64,000 bases of DNA from positions 62,001 through 126,000 of the forward strand of contig NZ_WOVL01000003.1 in NCBI RefSeq assembly GCF_009737085.1. Reading direction: 5' to 3'. This document shows, in pieces, positions 18,063 to 29,056 of the stretch (positions within the stretch are counted from its first letter, which is position 1; each line of letters begins with the position of its first letter). The notes below the pieces were generated by a model, which saw nothing but the letters and a program-made list of their open reading frames with translations, was not told where the DNA came from and made no database searches. Origin of the DNA: Paenibacillus sp. NEAU-GSW1. Lineage in GTDB: Bacteria; Bacillota; Bacilli; Paenibacillales; Paenibacillaceae. The translations under genes and the position numbers were made by a program.

Positions 18063-19817
18063 TTACAGCTTGAACTTCAATACTGCTTCTTCCAAGCTTG
18101 CGCTTCTTTGCTTCAATTGCTCGGTCGTGTCGGCAATTCGTTTCGCAGCCTCCAGCTGATGCGCCGACATGTTCTGGATGGCAGCGGTATTGTCCGCCGC
18201 GGCGACTGATATTTGAGAGATTTGCTCGACCGAAGCGGCAACCTCCTCGGAGCCTGCCAGCACCTCCTGCGCCGCAGCCGAAATCTCTTGAATCTGACTG
18301 TTCACGAGCACAAAACGGTCCAGCGTCTGATCGAACAGCGTCTCCGCTTCATTCGAAAGCGCCGTGCCTTTGCGCATCTCCTCGCTGCCCGTTTGCATAC
18401 GCTCGCCGATTTGCATCGACTCCTGCGAAATTTGCTGCAGCAGCGACGTAATATGCTGTACGGAAATTGAAGCTGCTTCCGCAAGCTTGCGTACCTCACC
18501 TGCTACGACCGCAAAACCGGAACCGTGCTCGCCTGCCCGCGCAGCTTCGATGGAAGCGTTGAGGGCGAGCAGTTTGGTCTGATCGGCAATGCTCGTAATC
18601 GACTGCAGAACCGGCTCAATTTCGCCCATATACGAATTGAGCAGCTGAACCGAATTTGCCGTCTGCATCGTAACCTCGGAGATCGACGCTACTTGCGCTT
18701 TCAGCTCATGGATCGAGCGCTGTCCTTGCTCGGCGAGCTCCAGCGCCTCGCCCGATGCGCCGGATACGTGCGCGGAAGCCTCGGAAACACGCTGGATCGC
18801 CGACGTAATATCCTCCATCGACTTTGCGCTTTCCTCAGCGCCAAGACGCTGATGCTGCGCACCGTCCGCAAGCATCGCGATCGATTGCTCGAGCTCCACA
18901 TTCACCTTCACCAGCTGGTCGGCTTCCGCGCCGAACTCGCCGGTGGAAAGAACGAGGTTGTTTGTTGTCGCCTTCATATCTTGAATGACCGATCCGAGCG
19001 TAGCGCCCAGCCGTTCAATCATTTTGATCATAGCGGAATAGGCTTGCCCGATTTCATCCTTCGAGCCTGTCCGAATCTCGCCCAAATGGACTTTAGCGGC
19101 AGCAATGTCACCGCCGGCAATAGCTTCCGCCCCTTTGACGATTTTGCCAAGCGGACGCAAAGCGCGGAACATGAACCATACTAAAAACGCGAAAAACATT
19201 AACGTCAGCGCGCCCATCATCACAAAGAGCGGGATGCTTTGCTTAATGACGTCGCGATAAATCGCTTGCGATACCGAAACGTCCGTATCAATCCCCATAA
19301 CGCCAATTACTTTGCCGGCCGAATCATGAAGCGGCGCATAGGAGGAAATATAGTCTCCATATTCAGGATTTTCGATTATGCCGCTTTTGGCAGCCTGCCC
19401 TTTCAGCACGGCTTCGATCGCATCCTTCGGCATGTCGGTCACTTCGCCGATCGGCGAGGCGGAATCCGAATCTTTCGGCTGGCCGTCAATCAACAGAATT
19501 GGCTGCCCCTGGCCATCAATTTGGACAGTATACACATACAAGGCGCCGATCCGTTCACGGTAACGATTCATTTCCTCGCGGATGCTCCAATAGAGCTCGG
19601 TTTCCTTCTGTTCCTGCAAGAAGCTTTCATAAGATTTCACATCAAACAGCGCTGCATAGGCTTCAGCAAGATGAATATTGAAGTTGCCGATCGCTTCTTC
19701 GCTGGCCTTCTTCGTATTCTGAAGCTGCATGTAGATAAGGGTGCCGGATAAGATGATAAGAATAGCCAAAATAATGATAGACAGCTTGAAGACCAACCGA
19801 CTTCTGAATCCTGACAT
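18063..19817 (-). CDS. Methyl-accepting chemotaxis protein with extracellular sensor domain
   Basis: 584 residues. A membrane helix at about 10-30 and another at about 190-217 ([20 protein letters not shown]) bracket an extracellular domain of Cache-like character ([40 protein letters not shown]). A HAMP linker follows ([20 protein letters not shown]). The cytoplasmic hairpin has the conserved tip [20 protein letters not shown] and [14 protein letters not shown], where CheA and CheW dock. It is a transmembrane receptor that steers the flagellar motor; its ligand is not known. It is one of three chemoreceptors between 18 and 32 kb, each transcribed alone on the minus strand with its own terminator. 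Confidence 0.93.
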   Translation of the reverse strand: MSGFRSRLVFKLSIIILAILIILSGTLIYMQLQNTKKASEEAIGNFNIHLAEAYAALFDVKSYESFLQEQKETELYWSIREEMNRYRERIGALYVYTVQIDGQGQPILLIDGQPKDSDSASPIGEVTDMPKDAIEAVLKGQAAKSGIIENPEYGDYISSYAPLHDSAGKVIGVMGIDTDVSVSQAIYRDVIKQSIPLFVMMGALTLMFFAFLVWFMFRALRPLGKIVKGAEAIAGGDIAAAKVHLGEIRTGSKDEIGQAYSAMIKMIERLGATLGSVIQDMKATTNNLVLSTGEFGAEADQLVKVNVELEQSIAMLADGAQHQRLGAEESAKSMEDITSAIQRVSEASAHVSGASGEALELAEQGQRSIHELKAQVASISEVTMQTANSVQLLNSYMGEIEPVLQSITSIADQTKLLALNASIEAARAGEHGSGFAVVAGEVRKLAEAASISVQHITSLLQQISQESMQIGERMQTGSEEMRKGTALSNEAETLFDQTLDRFVLVNSQIQEISAAAQEVLAGSEEVAASVEQISQISVAAADNTAAIQNMSAHQLEAAKRIADTTEQLKQRSASLEEAVLKFKL

Positions 19818-20076
19818 GATGTCAATGCCCCTTCTGACCCTTATTTTTCAATTATCATTCTACATTAAGAACGATTTTTCCTATGCAGTTCGACAAAAAT
19901 ATCCAAATTTCCTGCTTCCTCCGCATGTTTGCAAAAATCTTGGTCAGCGTAAAAAAAATCATATAAAATAAATGTGCAATCCTACCTGAATTGGAAAGCT
20001 GGTGGCATAATGATAGATTCGACAAAAGCACCCCTCGTGAACGGAGCGTTCATAATAGCGTCGCTCACGTCCGTTG

Positions 20077-20958
20077 TTAGAGCTGAGAAGCTGCATCTAC
20101 TTCATCATTTTCTGCGCCAAGTTTGATTCTGGACAACAGCACCTCCAGCTCCGCCTCACATTCGGCAGCGGTCATCCATCTCGACTCCAGCAAGCCCTGC
20201 ACGAAGCGCTTCACCTCGGGTTCAAGCTCCAGCTCCTCTTCCCAGCCGCGCTCTTCCTGCCCCTCATAGGGGGTATAGCCCGCATACATCATAAACAGAA
20301 ACAGATGGCCGAGCCCGTAAAGATCGCTCGTCGGGTAAGGATCGCGCATCCGTTTTTTGACCGGCCCCCAGCTGTCCGCGAAGCCGCTCGGCTCCCGTTC
20401 GTCTACTGTTTTTCGCTCATCGCTTGGAAGCTCGCCAATCCGGCAAGCTAGGCCGAAATCGATCAGAAACACGCGCTCGCCGCATTCAATCACGTTCGGG
20501 GTACGCACATCGCGATGCACATAACCGGCTTCATGCAAATGCCGCAGCGGACGCAGCAGCTCGCGTACGATCCGCAGCGCTTCTTGCTGCGTAAAGGCCC
20601 GTCTCAAGCCCAATATTGAATCTTCCAGCGTTTCACCTTCCGCAAATGCCATAACGAGCGCTTTCTCGCCCCGATGCGCAGCGTCCTCCAGCCGCTGCGG
20701 AATTTGCGGATGGTCCAGCCTCTGCATCATTTCGCTCTCCCGCCCCAGCATCTTTCGCGCGCTTTTCCCTTTGCTCGGCTTCGCTCTCTTCATTAAGACA
20801 ACGCCGCCCGTTGCCAGATCGACAGCGCGATACGCTTGGCCATAGCTGCCCATGCCAAGAAAATGCTCCACGCGGTATTTTCCCGCCCATATTTGACCCG
20901 GCCGCAACGGATAGTCCATCCAATTGCGCCAAACTTGCTTGAACCACGCGCCCAGCAT
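20077..20958 (-). CDS. Soluble Ser/Thr protein kinase (Hanks type)
   Basis: 293 residues, a kinase domain with no membrane segment and no PASTA repeats, unlike PrkC. Visible motifs: glycine loop LGMGSYGQAY (34-43), Lys57 in LMKRAKP, Glu74, catalytic HRDVRTPN (148-155, Asp150, Asn155), and metal-binding DFG at 167-169. All catalytic residues are present, so it should be active. ATG at 20958 is preceded by GGGAAGGGAGTG. It is divergent from the small His/Tyr-rich repeat gene at 21124 with 165 bp between the starts, which makes that Ser- and Lys-containing repeat protein a possible substrate; this is only inference. Confidence 0.9.
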   Translation of the reverse strand: MLGAWFKQVWRNWMDYPLRPGQIWAGKYRVEHFLGMGSYGQAYRAVDLATGGVVLMKRAKPSKGKSARKMLGRESEMMQRLDHPQIPQRLEDAAHRGEKALVMAFAEGETLEDSILGLRRAFTQQEALRIVRELLRPLRHLHEAGYVHRDVRTPNVIECGERVFLIDFGLACRIGELPSDERKTVDEREPSGFADSWGPVKKRMRDPYPTSDLYGLGHLFLFMMYAGYTPYEGQEERGWEEELELEPEVKRFVQGLLESRWMTAAECEAELEVLLSRIKLGAENDEVDAASQL

Positions 20959-21123
20959 CCGAAATCACTCCCTTCCCTCACATACGGCGCCCGCCGCTAT
21001 TAGGTTCCGCTCGGCATATCGCTTAAAAAGGCGGTTGCCGGCGAAACCTGATTCAGAGCCTTGCGTATTATTGAATAAGAATAGGAAATGAAAATAAAGA
21101 AAATAGATTTAGGAGGCTCGCAC

Positions 21124-21378
21124 ATGCTTAAACATTTGCTCAACCGACTTCTCGGTTCCCTTTCCAACAGCAAGCATTACGGTCACCGCCCATACGGTCA
21201 CGGACATTATAGCAGCAGCGACTACAAAAAAGGAAACCATTACCCGCCGCAGCATCCGCCATACGGCCACGGTCATTTCAGCAGCAGCGATTATAAGAAG
21301 GGTACCTACTACCCGCCGCAAAATCCGCATTACGGACACGGCCATTACAAGAAGAAGTACAGCAGCTTTAGCAGCTAA
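21124..21378 (+). CDS. Small His/Tyr/Gly-rich tandem repeat protein
   Basis: 84 residues from an ATG with TAGGAGG 7 bp upstream (an in-frame ATG 12 codons earlier has no such site). After a short amphipathic start (MLKHLLNRLLGSL) comes a unit of about 22 residues, YGHGHxSSSDYKKGxxYPPQ, present twice and followed by a partial third (HYGHGHYKKKY). The composition is like repetitive spore-coat or surface proteins of Bacillales such as CotG-type proteins, but I do not recognise a family. Histidine pairs could bind metal. It has no secretion signal. The divergent neighbour is a protein kinase. Confidence 0.75.
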   Translation: MLKHLLNRLLGSLSNSKHYGHRPYGHGHYSSSDYKKGNHYPPQHPPYGHGHFSSSDYKKGTYYPPQNPHYGHGHYKKKYSSFSS

Positions 21379-21395
21379 TGTTGCCAACGAATGAT

Positions 21396-21445
21396 AAAAA
21401 GAGAGCTTCGCCGTCGTCTCCGCGACGGCAGCAAGCTCTCTTTTT
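21396..21445. terminator. Bidirectional terminator between the repeat protein and the second chemoreceptor
   Basis: AAAAAGAGAGCTT (21396-21408) pairs with AAGCTCTCTTTTT (21433-21445), enclosing an inner CCGTCG/CGACGG stem. T tracts are present on both strands. Confidence 0.9.
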
Positions 21446-21477
21446 CGTTCATTACATCGGTTTAAAATTCGATCCGA

Positions 21478-23565
21478 TTACATTTTGAAATGGCTAAGCT
21501 GTTCTTTCGACATTCGCGTCATCTGCAGCAATTCATCTGCAGAATCCAGCAGCGATTTCATCACTCGCGCCTGCTTCGTCATCGACTTCGATGCGTAATT
21601 CGTCTTCTCCGCCGATTGTTTCGCGATTCCGGCAACCTCTTGAACCGAAGCCGTCACTTGCTCCGAGCTGGCCGAAATATGCTCCGTTAAGCTGGATACC
21701 TGCTGCACACGGTCAAACAGCCGTTCAGAGGACTGCAGAATATGGCCAAAAATATCGCTGGCATTTCGGATAGCCTCCAAGCCCTTATCCGTCTCGGCCA
21801 TTTCATTGTGCATGGAATCGCCCAAGCTGTTGATTTTGTCCGAAATAGCCGCCAATTTCTCCGTAATATCGTCTGTAGACAGCTTTGACTGATTCGCCAG
21901 CTTTTGAATTTCAGAGGCAACGACCGCGAACCCTTTGCCGTGTTCCCCGGCGCGAGCCGCCTCGATAGATGCGTTAAGCGCAAGAATATTCGTATGCGCC
22001 GAGATTTGTGCGATCGTTGCTACAATGCTCTGCACCTGCTGCGATTGGCTCGTCAGAAACTCGACGAGCTGGCCGGAGCTTTTCACAGAAGCGTTGATTG
22101 TATCCATCTGCGTGAACGCTCCGTCCACAGCCAACTTGCCTTGAATCGCTTGCTGGTAAGAGTGCGATGATTCATGAAGCGCATCCTGCGCATACTCCGC
22201 GATATGCTGAATATGCTCCGCGATATCGTTCATCGCCCTCGAGCTTTCCTCGGAATTGATAAACTGCGTTTGCGTTCCGCCGCTTAACTCAGCCATCTTG
22301 CCATTGATGTCTTCCATCTCTTCAACCGATTCTGTGATCGCCTTTGTTAACGAAGAAGAGGATACAGTGACCTTGCTGCTCGAAGCTTTGCTTGCGCTGA
22401 TAATCTTCTTGAATTCGCCGATCACTGTATTAATCGGCTTCACGATGTCCCCGATCTCATCTTTCGAATACGGCACAAGGCTTTGCGACAGATCGCCTTG
22501 GCTGACATGAATGAGAGACGTGTTGATATAGTGGATCGACTTCTTGACCGACATATAGAACCCGATAAAGATATAGAGCAGAATGATGAAGCCAATCGCT
22601 ACCGCAATATTAAAAACAAGCGCCTTCGACTCGTATGCGTCAACCCTGTCTTGGATCAGCCCATCCAGCAGCCGGAGTTCCAACTGATAGAGACCCGAAT
22701 TATGCTGCAGCGCTTCCTCCGAAACTTGCAAATATTGTTCCACCGGCAGCCTCAGCGTTGAGGTATGCAGCAGTTCGTTATTTGTCAACTCGGTAAATTG
22801 ATTGCGCACTTCTTCCAGCTTGAGCCGGGACGGTTCAAGCTCCGCGCTTAAAGCCGGATTTTGTTCCATAACCACGTTGATGCCGTTTATAATATCGTTC
22901 GTGGAGGCGCTAAGCAAAGCGTTCAGCGACAGCAGCTCGTCGCGCTGCTCCTCGGTCATGGACTTAGCGAGTAAATAGTCCGACCCCGCATCGCGAATTT
23001 GCGCAAGCTTTTCCGTTGCGAACGGGATCTTGTTAATGACTCCGTCCATTAAGTAGTAGCTGTCCAGGTCCGGATCCAGAATCAAGTTCGATGAATCGCC
23101 GACCTTCGCGATCAGTTTGATGCTGCTGTCAATGATTGCTGTATGGCTGTCGGCCGGACTGGACTCGCCGATTGCTTTCCAGCTGTCATAGATTTCCTTC
23201 AGCATGCCTTCGACCTTTAATTGCTGGCCCAGCTTTTCATCCACTGTAAACGTTTTCTGAAATGCCTGCTCGATTTCGGCATTGTTCGCGGCGATCTTTT
23301 CTTTTACCGCGGCATCGTTGCCGGACAAATAGACGCTGTATAACCCCCGGTTTTCCTGCATTTCCGTAATCAGCAGCTGCAGCGGACCGATATATTCAAC
23401 GCCCAGGCTCTCCTTCGTGTTGAACGTAATCAGGTCGCTGGACTGGCGTTGATACATGTAAGACATAACGACCATCGGAATAAAGATAAGCAAGCCGATT
23501 AAAAGAAACTTATAGACATACCTCAACCTTCGGATCAACTGCTCGGACAACCAAAAAATGTTCAT
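21478..23565 (-). CDS. Methyl-accepting chemotaxis protein with helical extracellular domain
   Basis: 695 residues. Membrane helices near 18-38 ([19 protein letters not shown]) and near 315-337 ([20 protein letters not shown]) enclose a long, mostly helical extracellular domain with [12 protein letters not shown] and [12 protein letters not shown], similar to nitrate-sensing (NIT-like) or four-helix-bundle sensors. HAMP follows, then a signalling hairpin with [20 protein letters not shown] and [14 protein letters not shown]. It is a chemoreceptor for an unknown ligand. Compared with the receptor at 18-20 kb it has a different sensor type, so the two are not recent duplicates. Start ATG at 23565 with TAGGGGG upstream. 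Confidence 0.92.
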   Translation of the reverse strand: MNIFWLSEQLIRRLRYVYKFLLIGLLIFIPMVVMSYMYQRQSSDLITFNTKESLGVEYIGPLQLLITEMQENRGLYSVYLSGNDAAVKEKIAANNAEIEQAFQKTFTVDEKLGQQLKVEGMLKEIYDSWKAIGESSPADSHTAIIDSSIKLIAKVGDSSNLILDPDLDSYYLMDGVINKIPFATEKLAQIRDAGSDYLLAKSMTEEQRDELLSLNALLSASTNDIINGINVVMEQNPALSAELEPSRLKLEEVRNQFTELTNNELLHTSTLRLPVEQYLQVSEEALQHNSGLYQLELRLLDGLIQDRVDAYESKALVFNIAVAIGFIILLYIFIGFYMSVKKSIHYINTSLIHVSQGDLSQSLVPYSKDEIGDIVKPINTVIGEFKKIISASKASSSKVTVSSSSLTKAITESVEEMEDINGKMAELSGGTQTQFINSEESSRAMNDIAEHIQHIAEYAQDALHESSHSYQQAIQGKLAVDGAFTQMDTINASVKSSGQLVEFLTSQSQQVQSIVATIAQISAHTNILALNASIEAARAGEHGKGFAVVASEIQKLANQSKLSTDDITEKLAAISDKINSLGDSMHNEMAETDKGLEAIRNASDIFGHILQSSERLFDRVQQVSSLTEHISASSEQVTASVQEVAGIAKQSAEKTNYASKSMTKQARVMKSLLDSADELLQMTRMSKEQLSHFKM

Positions 23566-23675
23566 TCGTATCCCCCTAATTAAATTAAATTGAAATTTAA
23601 ATTAGGACGCCGTTGTCCTGTTATGTTATCTAACACGTAATTCAACAAAAAATGACAAAAACCTTTGTTGTGCGC

Positions 23676-23708
23676 AAAAAAAAAATTGCCGGCCCCGATA
23701 GACCGGCA
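23676..23708 (-). terminator. Terminator of the TetR gene at 23.7 kb
   Basis: GCCGG (23688-23692) pairs with CCGGC (23703-23707); on the minus strand the stem is followed by AATTTTTTTTT. Confidence 0.75.
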
Positions 23709-23716
23709 CAAATCGG

Positions 23717-24259
23717 CTACACTAACACATGCTGCCGCTCAAGAAGCTCCATTACATGCTCCACCATCTCCTCTGGCGGGTAAGGTCTGCCCTCCAGAAT
23801 CCACCATTCGACAAGTCCGGCAATCGCCGAAACGAGGAACTGCACCATAATCGTTTTTTTCATATGCGTATTCGGTCCGTTCATTTCCAGCTGCAGCGCG
23901 AGACCTTTGTGAACACCGGTCAGCAGGCGGCTTCGGAATGTCGGGATCCCTTTGCTCTTCATCAGTACCGTGTAGATGAACGCATTGTTCTCCAAATGCT
24001 GGAACGTGTTGAGCAGCGACTTGCGAATCGAAAGCCGGGACAGATTTTGCGGCATGCAGTCATGCAGGTTGAGATAGGTCTCAATACATTTATCCAACAA
24101 ATCGTATTTGTCCAAATAATGCAAATAAATCGTTCCCCTGTTAACATTGGCCTGTTGAGCGATTTCGTTCAGCGTAATTTGCTCAAACCCTTTCTCCTCC
24201 AGCAAAGCTACAAAAGCGCTCATAATGGCTTCGCGGGTTTTCTGTATCCGACGATCCAT
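23717..24259 (-). CDS. TetR/AcrR family regulator
   Basis: 180 residues. The N-terminal helix-turn-helix reads ITLNEIAQQANVNRGTIYLH then YLDKYDLLD; the C-terminal half (FLVSAIAGLVEWWILEGRPY) matches the TetR_C subfamily found in DhaS-like regulators. AGGAGG precedes ATG at 24259. It is divergent from a ketopantoate-reductase-like gene, with several CAACA/TGTTCA repeats in the 160-bp gap, which suggests that it represses both itself and that gene. Confidence 0.88.
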   Translation of the reverse strand: MDRRIQKTREAIMSAFVALLEEKGFEQITLNEIAQQANVNRGTIYLHYLDKYDLLDKCIETYLNLHDCMPQNLSRLSIRKSLLNTFQHLENNAFIYTVLMKSKGIPTFRSRLLTGVHKGLALQLEMNGPNTHMKKTIMVQFLVSAIAGLVEWWILEGRPYPPEEMVEHVMELLERQHVLV

Positions 24260-24269
24260 AGTTCCTCCT

Positions 24270-24410
24270 GTACATCGTTATTCAACAATTTCTATGTTTT
24301 TGTTCACAAATCAACAAAAGCTGAGTTTTTAACGATTGCAGCTTCAAATACCCGCAATTAAGCTAAGCTTATTAGACACACGTTTAAAAATCAACAACTG
24401 TTCATTAAAG
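24270..24410. promoter_or_regulatory. Divergent promoter region with repeated CAACA / TGTTCA motifs
   Basis: The gap contains TTTTGTTCACAAATCAACAAAA (about 24298-24319), an inverted repeat of TTTTGTT and AACAAAA, and a second element TCAACAACTGTTCA (about 24392-24405). Similar half-sites in both orientations are what a TetR dimer would bind. Exact operator limits are a guess. Confidence 0.4.
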
Positions 24411-24419
24411 AGGAGAACT

Positions 24420-25358
24420 ATGAGAATTTTAATTTACGGAGCAGGGATTCTAGGCAGTTTCATGGCTCATTCATTAATCCGCGGCGGGCATGAGGTAACA
24501 GTGTTGGCGCGGGGACAGCGGGCAGAGGAATTGAAGCGGAACGGCATCGTGATCCGGCATGTGTTTCAGTTAAAAACAACAAAAGATTGTGTACGCGTCA
24601 TAGAGACGCTGATGCCGCAAGACAAGTACGATTTTATTTTTACCGTGATGAAATATAACGATATGCCCGCTATATTGCCGTTCCTTGCAAAAAACGAAAG
24701 CCACCGCATCGTGCTGATAGGAAATAACGTCGATGCCGAGCGCATGGAGCAAGAAATCCTAACGCAAAGCAGCGTCCCCAAAGAAGTCGCATTTGGCTTT
24801 CAATTGAGCGGCGGGCGAAGGGAAAAGCATCGCATGCTCAGCATTCGCGGCCAAGCGCAAATGGTGTACGGCAGTTTAAGCGGAGAGCTTGGCTTTAAGC
24901 CATTTCTCGAACAAGCATTCTCCGCGACGGGATTTCGTCTAACGGATATGGGAGAGGACATTGATGCATGGCTGAAAAGCCACATTATCCCCATTATTGC
25001 CATGAACGCGGCTAGCCGTGTACACGGAGGCAAGGCGAATGCCGTCGCTAAGGACCGCGAGCTGCTTCGCAGGATGATTGACGCGATGGACGAAGGTTTC
25101 CGCGTACTGGAAGCGGCCGGCTATCCAGCTATTCCCGAGAATCAGACCAAGCTGGCGAGAGAGCGCAAACGGTTGGCTTATACGCTTTTTAAAATGTACT
25201 ACACATTGCCGATCCACAAGCTCATGACCGGAGATCAGACAGAGATAGACGCTTTGCAAGAGAGGTTTGATCATTGGAGAGCCGCCTCGAACATTCCAAC
25301 GCCAGGCTGGGACTACTTGTCCGTAAGCAGGGATATAACCAAAACACCCTGTCCTTAA
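24420..25358 (+). CDS. Ketopantoate reductase family protein (PanE/ApbA-like)
   Basis: 312 residues from ATG at 24420 (AGAGGAGAAC immediately upstream; the open frame extends 28 codons further without a ribosome site). The N-terminus has the Rossmann NADP motif ILIYGAGILGSFMAHSL and VTVLARGQRAEEL, and the C-terminal helical domain is of the ApbA_C type. The family reduces 2-dehydropantoate or related keto acids with NADPH. This member is divergent from a TetR gene rather than linked to pantothenate genes, so it is more likely a regulated accessory reductase than the housekeeping PanE. Confidence 0.8.
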   Translation: MRILIYGAGILGSFMAHSLIRGGHEVTVLARGQRAEELKRNGIVIRHVFQLKTTKDCVRVIETLMPQDKYDFIFTVMKYNDMPAILPFLAKNESHRIVLIGNNVDAERMEQEILTQSSVPKEVAFGFQLSGGRREKHRMLSIRGQAQMVYGSLSGELGFKPFLEQAFSATGFRLTDMGEDIDAWLKSHIIPIIAMNAASRVHGGKANAVAKDRELLRRMIDAMDEGFRVLEAAGYPAIPENQTKLARERKRLAYTLFKMYYTLPIHKLMTGDQTEIDALQERFDHWRAASNIPTPGWDYLSVSRDITKTPCP

Positions 25359-25386
25359 TAGGTCAGGGCGTTTGACTTGCCTTTCG

Positions 25387-25620
25387 CTACTCCGTAATCA
25401 GTCCGTTCGGCGTAATTGTTCTTATCCGATTAGCAGCGATCATGGATACGGCATAAGCCAGTGCAACCATAGCTCCGTACAGCACAACAATTAAAGAGAG
25501 CTTAATGGTAAACTGTATTGTGATAATCCGTTAATAGGGCGCCGGATTGCTTCATATCCTTGAGCGTCGCAGACATCAGTATTCCGCTTTCGGACTCGCT
25601 AAGACTATCGAACAATTGTC
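25387..25620 (-). pseudogene. C-terminal remnant of an FtsX-like ABC transporter permease
   Basis: Two adjacent frames give one protein end: LFDSLSESESGILMSATLKD ... LLTDYHNTVYH, then FTIKLSLIVVLYGAMVALAY ... IRTITPNGLITE followed by TAG at 25387. The last part, a membrane helix plus ANRIRTITPNGLITE, is typical of the C-terminus of FtsX/MacB-type permeases. There is no start, no upstream domain and one frameshift, so this is a relic. It lies in the gap before the xylanase gene. Confidence 0.7.
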
Positions 25621-25668
25621 ACTCCCCCCCTCTACAGTCTGATTTTCCATGAAAAGCATAAAAAAACC

Positions 25669-25723
25669 AGAGTATATTGTTTAATTTGTATAGTTAAAAC
25701 ATTTAGGGCAGCCGATATACTCT
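25669..25723 (+). promoter_or_regulatory. Spaced inverted repeat and likely promoter of the xylanase gene
   Basis: AGAGTATAT (25669-25677) is repeated inverted as ATATACTCT (25715-25723), 46 bp centre to centre. The second arm contains TATACT, a good -10 for the xylanase about 85 bp upstream of its start, though no good -35 is seen; an activator bound between or on the arms would fit. Confidence 0.45.
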
Positions 25724-25755
25724 AGCTAGGAAAGGAGGCTTGCTTTACAAAAAAA

Positions 25756-25769
25756 TGTAAGCGCTTTAT
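25756..25769. promoter_or_regulatory. cre site (CcpA) upstream of the xylanase gene
   Basis: TGTAAGCGCTTTAT matches the CcpA consensus TGWAARCGYTWNCW at 13 of 14 positions. It lies downstream of the probable -10, a position that gives carbon catabolite repression by roadblock. Confidence 0.7.
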
Positions 25770-25805
25770 CGAATCATCAATTTTAGTTGGAGGGGAATTT
25801 CATAA

Positions 25806-28800
25806 ATGAGCAGAACACTCGCAAGATTCGTCTCGATCCTACTCGCAGCAGCTTTGCTTATTCCGTCAGGCTGGCATGCTCCGGTTGCGGAAGCTGCGGA
25901 CCCGGCAACGGCCGTCGTTTATCACGAAGCGTTTGCAGCAGGCAAAGGAGCTGCCGCGCAATCGGGCGGCGCAAGCTTGACGCCGGTCACCGGCAAAGTG
26001 TTCGAAGGCAATGCGGACGGAGCAGCATTATATGTAAGCAACAGAACAAACAACTGGGACGCCGCCGATTTCAATTTTGCAGACATTGGCTTAGAGAATG
26101 GCAAAACCTACACCGCAACCATATCTCTCTATGTTGACGCTGATGTCGCGGTGCCTAGCGGCGCGCAAGCTTATCTGCAAGCCATAGACAGCTATGCTCT
26201 GCTGGCGAACGCGAATTATACAGCGGGCGGCGCGGTTACGTTGACGAAGGAATTTACGGTGGATACGAGCAAGGATACGAAATTGCGCGTTCAATCCAAC
26301 GATACCGGAAAAACGGTTCCGTTCTACATCGGAGATGTGTTGATTACCGAGCAGGCCGATACGGGCGGCGGTACGGATCCGACTAGACCGCCAGCATTAG
26401 ACTTCGACACGATCACCTTCGAGGATCAAACCGCCGGCGGCTTCACCGGCCGTTCCGGCAATGAAACGCTGACCGTAACCAATGAGGATAACCATACGTC
26501 CAGCGGTCAGTACGCCCTGAAGGTCGAAGGCAGAACCTCGACGTGGCACGGGCCGTCCTTGCGCGTAGAGAAATATGTGGACAAAGGCTATGAATATACC
26601 GTTTCAGCCTGGGTCAAGCTGATCTCGCCTGCAAGCTCCCAGCTTCAGCTGTCCACGCAGGTCGCCAACGACAGCGGCGCAAATTACGTCGCCCTCTCCC
26701 CGAAAACAATCAGCACAAGCGACGGCTGGGTTCTTTTCGAGGGAACATACCGTTATAACAACGTAAGCAGCGAATACTTAACGATCTATGTGGAGAGCTC
26801 TAACAATGCTGACGCATCCTTCTATATCGACGATATCAGCTTTGAGCGCACGGGCTCAGGACCGGTCTCCATCCAGAAAGATCTCATTCCAATTAAGACT
26901 GTATATCAGGACGATTTCCTGATCGGCAGCGCCATTTCTTCCGAGGATCTGGATGGCGTCAGAATGGACCTTCTGAAAATGCACCATGATGTCGCTACGG
27001 CAGGCAATGCGATGAAGCCGGATGCGCTGCAGCCGACGAAAGGCAACTTCACCTTTACTGCGGCGGATGCGCTTGTCGATAAAGTGCTGGATGAGGGCAT
27101 GCAGATGCACGGGCATGTGCTGGTATGGCATCAGCAATCGCCTGTTTGGATGAATACGACAACTGATGCGGCAAACAACACGGTTCCATTGGGACGTGAT
27201 GAAGCGCTCGCCAATTTAAGAACCCATATCCGAACGGTCATGGAGCACTTTGGCGATAAAGTTATCTCGTGGGACGTTGTTAATGAAGCGATGAACGACA
27301 ATCCTTCGAATCCGACAAATTGGAAAGCGGCACTGCGGCAATCCCCGTGGTATCAAGCGATCGGACCAGACTATCTAGAGCAGGCATACCTGGCAGCAAG
27401 AGAAGTGCTGGATGAGAATCCGGATTGGGATATTAAGCTGTATTACAACGATTACAACGAAGACAATCAGAACAAAGCTACGGCCATTTACAGCATGGTT
27501 AAAGAAATCAATGACAGGTATGCGCTGACGCACCCTGGCAAGCTGCTCATCGATGGTGTCGGCATGCAAGGGCATTACAGTGTCAACACAAATCCAACGA
27601 ATGTGGCGCTGTCGCTCGAGAAATTTATTTCCTTAGGTGTTGAAGTGAGCATTACCGAGCTGGACATTCAGGCCGGAAGCAACTATCAGCTTTCCGAGAA
27701 GCTTGCGGACGCACAAGGCTATTTGTACGCGCAGCTGTTCGAGCTGTTCAAGGCCAATGCGGAACATATCGCCCGCGTTACCTTCTGGGGCTTGGATGAC
27801 AACACAAGCTGGAGAGCCTCCTCCAATCCGTTATTGTTTGACAAAAACCTGCAGGCTAAACCGGCTTACTATGGCGTTATCGACCCGGTTACGTTCATAG
27901 AAGAGCATACGCCTGACGTATCGGAAGCGAACCAGGCTTCCGCTAAATTCGCAACGCCAACCGTTGATGGAACGGTGGATGCGGTTTGGAGCCAGGCGGC
28001 TGCAATGCCGGTCAACCGGTATCAAATGGCTTGGCAAGGCGCAAACGGAACCGCTAAAGCGCTGTGGGACAATGAAAATCTGTATTTACTGATCCAAGTC
28101 AGCGACGCGCAGCTTGATAAAGCAAGCGCAAACGTATGGGAAGAAGATTCTGTCGAAATTTTCGTGGACCAGAACAATGGGAAAACATCGTTCTACCAAG
28201 AGGATGACGGACAATACCGGATCAACTTCGACAACGAAACCTCATTTAATCCGACAAGCGTTGCGAACGGTGTGGTGTCGGCCACACAAATTAACGGAAC
28301 CAACTACGCGGTGGAAGTGAAAATCCCGTTAACGGCAGTCACTCCGGCTAACGGCACGAAGCTTGGCTTTGATGTACAGATCAACGATGCCAAGGACGGC
28401 GCTCGCCAAAGCGTTGCCGCATGGAATGACACAACCGGCACCGGTTATATGGACACTTCCGTTTACGGCGTGCTGACGCTCGAAGGCAAAGATGCTGTCC
28501 CGCCAACCGCAACGGTAAGCTACAGCAATACAGAGCTGACGAACGGGAACGTCACAGCCACAATTACAGCAAGTGAGCCCGTTACCATTACGAACAACGG
28601 CGGCTCAGCGAGCTACACGTTCACAGCGAACGGCAGCTTCACCTTCGAGTTTGCCGACGCGTCTGGAAACACAGGCTCCGTTACGGCGACAGTGGCAAAT
28701 ATCGATAAAACGGCACCGGCATTGAAGCTTTCCGCCGACCCGACGGTACTCAACGTATCGAATCATAAAATGGTTCCGATCCATCTGTCATGGGAAGCCG

Positions 28801-29051
28801 ATGACGCTTCGGGCATCGCCTCCGTCAAGCTGGTATCCGTTACAAGCAATGAACCAGACAACGGAACAGGCGACGGGAATACTTCTAACGACATTCAAGG
28901 CGCAAGCATCGGTACAGCCGACAAAGAAATTAGTGTTCGCGCGGAACGTTCCGGCAACGGGAATGGCCGAATCTACACGATCGTATATGAAGCTGTAGAC
29001 AAAGCAGGCAATAAAACGACGGCGAAAATCGAGATCAAGGTCAAACGTTAA
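25806..29051 (+). CDS. Secreted multidomain GH10 endo-xylanase (CBM22-CBM22-GH10-CBM9-Ig-like)
   Basis: 1081 residues with a signal peptide cleaved near AEA-AD at about 31. Two CBM22-like modules (about 35-185 and 200-350; [25 protein letters not shown]) precede the GH10 barrel (about 355-700). Catalytic residues: acid/base Glu494 in [10 protein letters not shown] and nucleophile Glu618 in [21 protein letters not shown] is the conserved substrate cleft. A CBM9 follows (about 713-890; [21 protein letters not shown]), then two Ig-like segments (about 895-1080). There are no SLH domains, so it is probably released. It hydrolyses beta-1,4-xylan. Control by a cre site and a spaced inverted repeat is likely, and a strong terminator follows. 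Confidence 0.95.
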   Translation: MSRTLARFVSILLAAALLIPSGWHAPVAEAADPATAVVYHEAFAAGKGAAAQSGGASLTPVTGKVFEGNADGAALYVSNRTNNWDAADFNFADIGLENGKTYTATISLYVDADVAVPSGAQAYLQAIDSYALLANANYTAGGAVTLTKEFTVDTSKDTKLRVQSNDTGKTVPFYIGDVLITEQADTGGGTDPTRPPALDFDTITFEDQTAGGFTGRSGNETLTVTNEDNHTSSGQYALKVEGRTSTWHGPSLRVEKYVDKGYEYTVSAWVKLISPASSQLQLSTQVANDSGANYVALSPKTISTSDGWVLFEGTYRYNNVSSEYLTIYVESSNNADASFYIDDISFERTGSGPVSIQKDLIPIKTVYQDDFLIGSAISSEDLDGVRMDLLKMHHDVATAGNAMKPDALQPTKGNFTFTAADALVDKVLDEGMQMHGHVLVWHQQSPVWMNTTTDAANNTVPLGRDEALANLRTHIRTVMEHFGDKVISWDVVNEAMNDNPSNPTNWKAALRQSPWYQAIGPDYLEQAYLAAREVLDENPDWDIKLYYNDYNEDNQNKATAIYSMVKEINDRYALTHPGKLLIDGVGMQGHYSVNTNPTNVALSLEKFISLGVEVSITELDIQAGSNYQLSEKLADAQGYLYAQLFELFKANAEHIARVTFWGLDDNTSWRASSNPLLFDKNLQAKPAYYGVIDPVTFIEEHTPDVSEANQASAKFATPTVDGTVDAVWSQAAAMPVNRYQMAWQGANGTAKALWDNENLYLLIQVSDAQLDKASANVWEEDSVEIFVDQNNGKTSFYQEDDGQYRINFDNETSFNPTSVANGVVSATQINGTNYAVEVKIPLTAVTPANGTKLGFDVQINDAKDGARQSVAAWNDTTGTGYMDTSVYGVLTLEGKDAVPPTATVSYSNTELTNGNVTATITASEPVTITNNGGSASYTFTANGSFTFEFADASGNTGSVTATVANIDKTAPALKLSADPTVLNVSNHKMVPIHLSWEADDASGIASVKLVSVTSNEPDNGTGDGNTSNDIQGASIGTADKEISVRAERSGNGNGRIYTIVYEAVDKAGNKTTAKIEIKVKR

Positions 29052-29056
29052 GGAGC

